NCBI RefSeq assembly: GCF_030867095.1
Contig: NC_081835.1
Span: 17,368,501-17,432,500 of the forward strand
Length of the DNA: 64,000 nucleotides
Origin: Alligator mississippiensis
Taxonomy: Eukaryota > Chordata > Crocodylia > Alligatoridae
Direction: 5' to 3'
The first letter of the stretch is position 1, and each line of letters begins with the position of its first letter. Below are positions 57,381 through 64,000 of this stretch, one piece after another. Under the pieces are notes generated by a model. That model was not told the DNA's origin, did not search any database, and was given only the letters and a program-made list of their open reading frames with translations. A program made the position numbers and the translations under genes.

Positions 57381-57994
57381 GGCAGGCAAGGCTCTTTGGG
57401 TGGATGTGATAGCTTTTATTAGACCAACTGAGTAGTTGGAAAAAAGTTCTTGGCAAGCTTTTGGGCGCAGTTACCCTTCTTCAGGCATAGGGAGTCTCTG
57501 CTGGTCTGAGACTCCAAGAAATGAGAGAAGTTAAAAGTGTGGCAGGATGTCAGTGAAAATGTAAATAGGTAGAAATTAAAAAGACAAAGGGCGAAGCAGA
57601 GAGGTAAAGCAGAATGGGGAGAGGGAAGAAGAAGAGAGCAGGGGAAAAGAAAAAAAAGGCTCAAAGGAGACATCAAAGGAGACATCAAAACATTGTTTTC
57701 TATCACTGTAATGTTTCCTTTCAGTCTTTTCTTTTCTTTTCCTCTGCTCTCTTCCCCTTTCCCCTCCCCCCTCTGCTTTACCTCTCTGCTTCACCCTTTG
57801 TCTTTCTAATTTCTACCTATTTACATTTTCACTGACATCCTGCCACACTTTTAGTTTCTCTCAATCCTTGGAGTCTCAGACTCCCTATGCCTGAAGAAGG
57901 GTGACTGCACCCGAAAGCTCGCCAAGAACTTTTTTCCAACTACTCAGTTGGTCTAATAAAAGACATCACATCTACCCAAAGATCCTTGCCTGTC
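57381..57994. repeat. 614-bp fold-back repeat with about 280-bp arms
   Basis: The left arm (57,381 to about 57,665) is the near-perfect reverse complement of the right arm (about 57,717 to 57,994). The outer ends read GGCAGGCAAGGCTCTTTGGG and CCCAAAGATCCTTGCCTGTC. Inner portions are GA-rich on the left and TC-rich on the right. The right arm contains CTGAAGAAGGGTGACTGCAC then CCGAAAGCTC, a hammerhead-like core; the left arm carries the diverged mirror copy. A transcript of this region would form a long duplex. There is no coding capacity. Confidence 0.92.
57891..57920 (+). ncRNA. Hammerhead-ribozyme-like core motif (degenerate)
   Basis: CTGAAGA (57,891-57,897) fits the CUGANGA box. GGGTG (57,899-57,903) pairs with CACCC (57,908-57,912) around ACTG as stem II, and GAAA (57,913-57,916) follows directly. 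It deviates from the classic motif by one extra A (57,898) before stem II and by a poor stem III and cleavage-site UH in GCTCGCC. Activity is therefore doubtful for this copy. Confidence 0.35.
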
Positions 57995-59694
57995 AAAGGT
58001 ATTTATGCACCTACTTCACAATAAAATCAATGCTTTAGGTGCTCTAGCTCTTGAAAAGCTTTGGGAAATCACAGACATGGTAAGAAAATATAGTGACTTT
58101 GAATTGCCCAGTGATCTTGCCTTCATAGTTGACATTCCCCTTCTCCATGACACCACTGCATTGACAGAACTCTGTGTAGGAAGATTTCAAGGCATGCCTG
58201 CATTTTGCTTCCCTTTTATTTCTCCTACGAGGCATCTCACCAGTGGCAGAGGGCCTGAGTCCCCACTGCTTTCTCTCGGTGTATTGACATGTGCATCTAT
58301 GCAAAGTGAAGGTTGGCCCTTGTGGGATTTGTCACTTGTTTTGCACAGGTGTAAGCAGTGACACAAAGCAAGAGGCAGAGGGAAGTTAGGCCTTTTGGCA
58401 TTGATGAAATGCTTCAGAGCACAATCTAGCAAACAGTCCAGCTGCAGAAATCCCAATGTCTGCTGTGGAGTCTCTGCTTGAAGTGCTGGCGCCCTAGGAA
58501 CCTCCCGAATAAATAACTGCAGTAAAAGCACAGAGATCCTGTATTTAGTCCAGTCTAATCTTCAAAGAAGAACAATCCACTTTCCTCCCCATTTTTCAGC
58601 CTTTTTTTTGCTACTGGCCATATACAGTAGTCTTTCAGCTACTGATCTCATTGTATACCACAGATAACTGAGACACTCTGTGTAGAGGCAGTGGCTCTGG
58701 ATTTAGTTGTATCTCATTCTACTTGTTGGAAAAAACATGGCTTGCTGGAAGGGCAAGATGAGCCATTTCTGATTAAAACAGAAAGCACTAGGCTACAGCT
58801 CCTCTAGTGCCTTTAGATACTTCCATTCATCTCCTGTCCCAATATCAGTGGATTGTAAAAAACAAAAACCTCTGCCCCCCAAACACCCCCAAAAACCAAA
58901 GCAGATCCCAACACCTAAATTGAGAGAGAACATATTCAGCCGTGCAAGTGTAACGTCTCAGGCTGGGGAATATGATGGTGCACAGAGCGGTGGTGCACAC
59001 CCTTTTAGAGTGGTGGGCCTGGACCTGGGACCTTCTTACCCTCCAGTAGGGTAAGAAGGGAGGGGTGGGGGCTGGCAACCTATGTGAGGAGGAGGGGGAT
59101 GGAGAGTTGACCTTCAATAAACAGCCTAAGGGAGGTAGACAGTAACTGGGGCCTGTTAGAGGGGAGAGGAGAGGGAGAGAAGCAGGGAAGCCTGAGGAGG
59201 GACAGTGCAGGCAGGGCAGGGGATGTGCTGGGTCCAGCTGCTTGTTGCTGAATCCCTTGTGCCCTGGGGCTGGATCCAGTCACTGCAGGGGCTGAACCCG
59301 ACCCGTGGCTATGTGAGGTAGAGTGAGAAAGCAGAAGCAAGAGGGAAAACTGAGAGAGGGAAATGAAGAAAAAGAGAATGTGAAGAACAAGAGCACAGCA
59401 TCTCCTAGGTTGTTGCAAAGGTTACAGTGCATGTGCGGCAGCATAGTGTTGCTCTTTGATTATGCCTAACGTATAACCATAAATTTTGCAGCTGCCTCAG
59501 ATAGCGGTCTGAGCACTGCTTTGCAGGAGGTGGATGATATTACCACCTCTTCCTGTTTTTAAGCAATAGTGGTTGAAGCTGCTGTGTTTTGTACTGCACT
59601 CAGTGCTGCTGCCAGGAGTTCGAGGTGCTCTGAGAGCGCCTTATGGACGGGGCAGGTAACACTTACCTTCAGACCAAGGTGAAAGGGGTTTCAT
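57995..59694. other. Intergenic, no gene supported
   Basis: No exon or RNA gene is recognised. The short open frames on both strands lack motifs. Confidence 0.5.
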
Positions 59695-60032
59695 CATCCC
59701 AGTACATCAGGGGTGTTCATCAGGACCTGGGAGAACATCTGTTCACCAGGGCTCCCCCTGGGAAGACAAGGTCCAATGGTCACAAACAGCTGGAAGACCA
59801 TTTTAGACTAGACGTAAGGAAGAACATCTTTACTGTATGATTATGCAGAGTCTGGAATAGATTCCCCCACAAGTGGGGCAAGCACCTGCTCTGGACACAT
59901 TTGAGATGTGCTTGGACGATTATCTTGCTGGGGTCCTCTAACCCCAGCTGATTTCTTGCCCTTGGGCAGAGGGGTGGACCAGATGATCTCACAAGGTCCC
60001 TTCCAGCCCTAATGTCTATAAAATCTATGAAA
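59695..60032 (+). mobile_element. CR1 LINE 3' fragment, older
   Basis: Encodes in part GVHQDLGEHLFTRAPPGKTR then SNGHKQLEDHFRLDVRKNIF before a stop. It continues as GGACCAGATGATCTCACAAG and GTCCCTTCCAGCCCTAATGT, ending TCTATAAAATCTATGAAACC. The frame is broken after VRKNIFTV. Confidence 0.88.
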
Positions 60033-60035
60033 CCC

Positions 60036-60940
60036 TCACAGAGGGCAAAGGGGCTTGATTCTTCAGAGGAAGGGGGAAGATGCAGCATTCCCCATCAGCC
60101 GTAGTCACCTTACCAGCCACCTCTCCCAGCAGAGGTTACATCAGAAACCAGTATTTTTCCAGAGACAATATTTTGGTAGAGATGCAGCTTTTACACTGGG
60201 GACAAGAAAAGCGCCTTCAAGTAAACACAAGCAAATTTGAAAAGCCTCCTTTAAGTGCAACACCGAGGCCAAGACGCACTTAGAAACACTTACTTATATA
60301 TTTTTTTCCCTTCAGTGGAACCCTATTTCTTCCTCCAGCCCGTAAACAACCCAACCTGTGTCACACGGCAAGCCCTGAAAGGAAACCTTGGTATCGCTGA
60401 ATCTCAGTTTTGTTTTGTTAGCAGAAGAAACTCAATGTCTCTAAATAAACCACAGGGGCTGGGGCCATGTTTATGTAGTATGTAATACCAGGCGGTCCAG
60501 GAAATACTGCCTATGTGCTGAAGAATGAAGCGAGCAGTGTTGTTTGCACTCCTCATAGTGCGGCTCTGTCTTTCCGTAAGACACCGGGCCAAGTTGACTT
60601 CTGTAAAGCAGGGTGTTCAAGCCAGCGTTTGTGCCCTCATCTCGTTATGGTTTGTACTGTGCTTATGATGAGTTCTTTGTATTGCAAGAGCACCGAGACC
60701 CTGAATACGATCAGTACTAAGTGTTGTATAAACACAAAGGCTAGGTACAGACACTCAAAAAGCCCGAGGCAGAATCAAGCTAAGTGATGTGGTTTTCTGT
60801 AACTGGTGTAGCCGAGATCAGTAATGAACAGAACGCATGTTCACCCTTTGGCTGGTGGGTGGGTCTAGCTATGCATGCCAAATTTCTGTTCTGTTACAGG
60901 TATAGACCAGTTTCCAATCACTTGTACTGGCATGGGTGAC
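60036..60940. other. Intergenic, no gene supported
   Basis: Single-copy-looking sequence between the CR1 fragment and the GC-rich repeat. No exon or RNA gene is supported. Confidence 0.5.
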
Positions 60941-60956
60941 TGGTGCCTCCTGAGTT

Positions 60957-61107
60957 GGGGGGGGGGGGCACTTGCCCCCCCCCCCCCCCAGCAGCCAGTC
61001 AGCGACCGGGGGGGGGTCTCCCCATGGCCAATTGCGCCGACTGGGGGGGGTCCCCACAGCTGATTGTGCTGATGTGGAAGTGCCAGTGGCATGCCGCTGG
61101 CACTTCC
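60957..61107. repeat. G12/C15 hairpin and GC-rich hairpins
   Basis: A G12 run (60,957-60,968) is separated by only CACTTG from a C15 run (60,975-60,989), so one strand can fold on itself. Further G runs occur at 61,008-61,016 and 61,043-61,050. A perfect 11-bp hairpin GGAAGTGCCAG / CTGGCACTTCC lies at 61,076-61,086 and 61,097-61,107. The sequence continues as a GC-rich repeat with TGGCACTTC words to about 61,130. Confidence 0.9.
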
Positions 61108-61130
61108 AGGCACACCACTGGCACTTCTGG

Positions 61131-62880
61131 GCAAGTGTGATAGGCTACGGGAACCCTTTCTCCAGGTGGCATGATCAGCCATGGGGGGACCACAGGGATC
61201 ACTTTTCCTGGAGCCCCGACTCTCTAGCTGGTGCTCTGAGGGGAGGCACCAGCACTCTCATCTGCCCCTGCCATCCGTCTCCTAAGCGGGGAATGCTGCT
61301 GTCAGGGGGTGCGCCAGCGCTCTCAGGGGGTGCATGTGCACCTGCTATGCATCACCACTCTATACTGGTAAAAGTGTAATGTCTGCACCTAACCAAAGGA
61401 GACCTGGCCCATGCCTTACAGGAAACTGGCCATCTGTAGCTCTGCACCAGATGGGACATGCATCACCCCTGGGGAAATGGAGCGGGTAGAGGGATTAAAG
61501 CCTGAACTATCAAAAGCACCTTCTAATTTTGGTTACTCCACTTCGGAGAGATTAACAGAACAAGTGGCTTCAGCTGCAGGTGAAGTCAGTGGAGGCTGCA
61601 GAGGCACAATACCTCTGAAAAACTCAGGCCCCAAGCACTGCAAACAAAATGGCAGTGAGCAAACTTAGGGGCCACTTTTGACAACGCACACCTTTGCAGA
61701 GTGACACGGCAAGTCAGTGGCATGGAAGCCAGGTTTTCTGACTTTACTCACTGGTAACTTGTTGTGGCTGGGAGGCAGTGGTGAGCGGCAGCTCTTTTTT
61801 TAACCTGCCTTCCGCGTTTATACAGCACTTTGTATATAGGATGCTGCAGCCGTTTTAAAATAGCCACAAGGCTCAGTACTGCCAAGGTACTACTTTTTAC
61901 AAACAAGGTGCAATGACCTGCCTGAGGTCACATAAAGCATCAGTTTGAGGACTGAAACAGGGGTCTCCTGTCTCCTGGTCACCGGGTCTAATTCCTAGAC
62001 ACAGCCCCCCCGACTTCACAAGGACTTGGTGCCCTTGAGAGAGGATCGAGCTTTATCTTTGTCTACATCCTCCAGTTCATGTGCATGACTCAAGCTCTGC
62101 GTGCGACGAAGAATACTTGCGAGTTATCAGCTCGTGTACGAGCGCACGAAAAGCAATGAGGAAGGGCTGATTTTTAAATAAATGCCTGATGAGGGCTGCT
62201 GCTGCTACTGTGGCTTTTGTTTATTTTTTGGGGTTTTTTCAAAGCAGGATTTGCAAGTTTATTCCTTGCCTCTGGCTGAGCTGCGCACAATTATTTTATC
62301 TTACTTGGATCTGCCATGTGTTTTTCCTCGCTGACACCGCCTGGCCTAGAGGTAGCGTTCCAGCCTCACCAGTGATTTTCCTTCGTGCACAGCCAAGGTA
62401 TATTGCACTCAGCCGAATTAGCGCCTGCTGGCGTCACTCAGCCAAAGCAGAGCTTGCACATACAATCTGCCCTGGGGATGCTTGGATTTGCTGTCCATTA
62501 GAGGGGCACTGCAATCCAAACCCAAACTCTGCCAATGTTCTGGCTGTAATTTGCGCCTATACAAAAAAACGTAGATGAAATGTCAAAGGGGTAATTTCAT
62601 TTTACTGTATTTAAGTGGTTTCTAACATTCAGGTTGCCGTAGACTGTGGACCATCTGCTTTCAGCCAATAGGCAGGAGGGTGGAGCACAAGCCTGTGTCT
62701 AAGGCAGAAGACAAATGCTCGAGCTTAAGAGTTTGCCTAGAGCCAGCACAAGATGCAAAGCAGAGCCTCAGGATACAGTTAAGGATGCCAGCCAGCAATC
62801 TCCATGTACTGTACAATGGAAGACGGCGAGAGCTGAAAAGGCTCAGAAGCACGTAGGAGTGATTTGTGTGGCTAGAAGCT
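61131..62880. other. Intergenic, no gene supported
   Basis: No exon or RNA gene is recognised. A 129-codon plus-strand frame (62,189-62,578) has no motif and no flanking signals that would support it. Confidence 0.45.
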
Positions 62881-63330
62881 AGGGCTGTGCAAAATTTCGC
62901 GCCAGTTTTGTTTCAACGCTGTTTCAACTCGTTTCGAGGTTGAAACAGCAAAATTGAAACAAAACAGATATTGCCGAAACAGCCTCGAAACAACATGAGG
63001 CAAGTTGAAACATTTTGCCCTTTCAATGCTGTTTCAACGTTTTACCCATAAGCTATGGTGGGGAAGGTTGAAACAGCCTATAACTTTGTCATTTCTGGCC
63101 TGATTTGAATGAAACTTTCAGGAATGGTAGTCCCTTCTGAGGGCATGAAGTCTGTCAAGTATCAAGGAGATAGGTGCAGGGGGTTCAGGGAAACTGCACC
63201 CAAAAATGTTGAAAGCAAAACTTGTGTCATGTGTACTTGTTAAGCCATGGTGAGGTCAAAGCTGCAGGCCTGCTAGCCCCTGCTGAGGCCACGAAGCCTG
63301 CCAGCTGTGGAGGAGATCGGTGCAGGGGGA
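62881..63330. mobile_element. Left part of a large transposon-like element with AGGGCTGTGC end and tandem units
   Basis: Starts AGGGCTGTGCAAAATTTCGC, like the left end of 37,541-38,295, with the same GAAAC/GTTTC-rich subterminal DNA. From 63,112 it holds two units of about 148 bp, anchored on GGCATGAAGTCTGTCAAGTA (about 63,141) and GGCCACGAAGCCTGCCAGCT (about 63,287). Both are followed by a GGAGAT.GGTGCAGGGGG word. Confidence 0.7.
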
Positions 63331-63530
63331 GTCAGGCTCAATATTGGGAAAAACTTCTTCACAACTAGGGTGTCCAGACTGTGGAATAAGGTCCCTACAG
63401 AGGTGGTGCAATCACCTACCCTGGAAATCTTCAAGAGGAGACTAGACAGTCACCTCGCTGGGGGTCACCTGACCCCCACTTGTCTTTCCTGCTTGGTGCA
63501 TGGGGCTGGTTTGGCTGGTTTTGCTGGAGA
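63317..63530 (+). mobile_element. CR1-like 3' coding fragment inside the right-edge element
   Basis: Encodes VRLNIGKNFFTTRVSRLWNK then VPTEVVQSPTLEIFKRRLDS HLAGG, the C-terminal block of a CR1-type ORF2 ([30 protein letters not shown]). It is followed by CTGACCCCCACTTG rather than an obvious TCTATGA tail, so the 3' end is missing or replaced. Confidence 0.8.
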
Positions 63531-63739
63531 TGCATCAATTGATGCATGCCAGCATATTGTTGGCTCTGCTGGCTACAGCATCGCACTTCCAGCTCATGTT
63601 CATACTGTGGTCAATTATTACCCCCCAGGTCTGTGGTGACAAGTGATGGGGGATCCTCAGTCCCGCTGCTTGATGAGAGGCAGCAGTTGCACAAGCACCC
63701 ATGTCATGAGTTTTGCCTGTGAGCAGCTAGGGGTGCAGG

Positions 63740-64000
63740 GCCCCAGAGCCCCACTGCACCTATCTCCTTAACAGCTGGCAGGCTTCGTGGCCTCAGCAGG
63801 GGCTACCATCCCTGCAGCTTTCACACTGCTGCGCCTTAACACACACAGTGTCACCCATGTCACGAGTTTTGCTAGTCTGCAGCTTGAGGTACAGTTTCCC
63901 CAAAACCCTGCACTTATCTCCTTGAAACTTGGCAGGCTTTGAGGCCTCAGCAGGGGCTATCATGCCTGCAATTTTGACCTCACTATGGCTTAACACATAC
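63740..64000. repeat. Inverted copy of the 148-bp tandem units, truncated by the window end
   Basis: Reads TGCACCTATCTCCTTAACAG, CTGGCAGGCTTCGTGGCCTC, AGCAGGGGCTACCATCCCTG and later a second unit ACTTATCTCCTTGAAACTTG, GCAGGCTTTGAGGCCTCAGC. These are reverse complements of the units at 63,112-63,330. Together the two blocks form a large inverted repeat around the CR1 fragment. Confidence 0.8.

Noticed and set aside
57891..57920. Calling an active hammerhead ribozyme outright
   Set aside because: This copy has an extra A before stem II and lacks a proper stem III and cleavage UH, so it is reported only as a ribozyme-like core for checking.
62189..62578. 129-codon plus-strand frame
   Set aside because: No recognisable domain, no splice context and no conserved-looking composition. 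Treated as chance.

Overview
This window comes from a large vertebrate nuclear genome. It is mostly noncoding, rich in interspersed repeats, and carries one recognisable multi-exon protein gene on the + strand. CR1-type LINEs with an 8-bp TTCATAGA-like 3' tail, many palindromic MITE-like elements and kilobase-scale introns suggest a non-avian archosaur or turtle. A crocodilian is my best guess. That is an inference from repeat style, not a proven assignment.

Layout. Positions 1-19,240 hold no exon that I can support. This stretch contains MITEs (352-850, 17,190-17,718), fold-back repeats (about 4,590-4,750, 8,466-8,642, 14,529-14,925), a decayed CR1 LINE (about 9,690-11,080) and microsatellites. 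A six-copy 56-58 bp minisatellite (19,245-about 19,550) abuts a short CpG-rich segment with a good splice donor at 19,749, which is the probable promoter and noncoding first exon. From 20,730 to 53,539 lies the coding part of SLC41A3, a member of the SLC41 (MgtE-like) Mg2+ transporter family. There are eleven coding exons with GT-AG borders and matching phases, giving a 485-aa protein. A second, alternative N-terminal exon at 25,374-25,568 would give a 453-aa form. Both N-terminal exons encode transmembrane helix 1 and end in phase 0, so they look mutually exclusive. The 3' UTR probably ends near 54,270. Positions 54,280-64,000 are intergenic and repeat-rich, with a 614-bp fold-back, a CR1 3' fragment, a G-run/C-run hairpin, and at the right edge an inverted, tandemly repeated element that runs out of the window.

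How it works together: the coding exons encode two MgtE-like half repeats, each with a GNL.....ASR.ST signature and a later DPDN/NPDN...P....LGDL signature. Introns are heavily colonised. Intron 8 holds three sense-strand CR1 copies, and the intron after ANTGQ...LIQ holds a head-to-head CR1 pair. The points most worth a second look are the duplicated TM1 exon with a minimal upstream ORF, the minisatellite next to the promoter, the fold-back repeats carrying a hammerhead-ribozyme-like core, and several long perfect or near-perfect hairpins.
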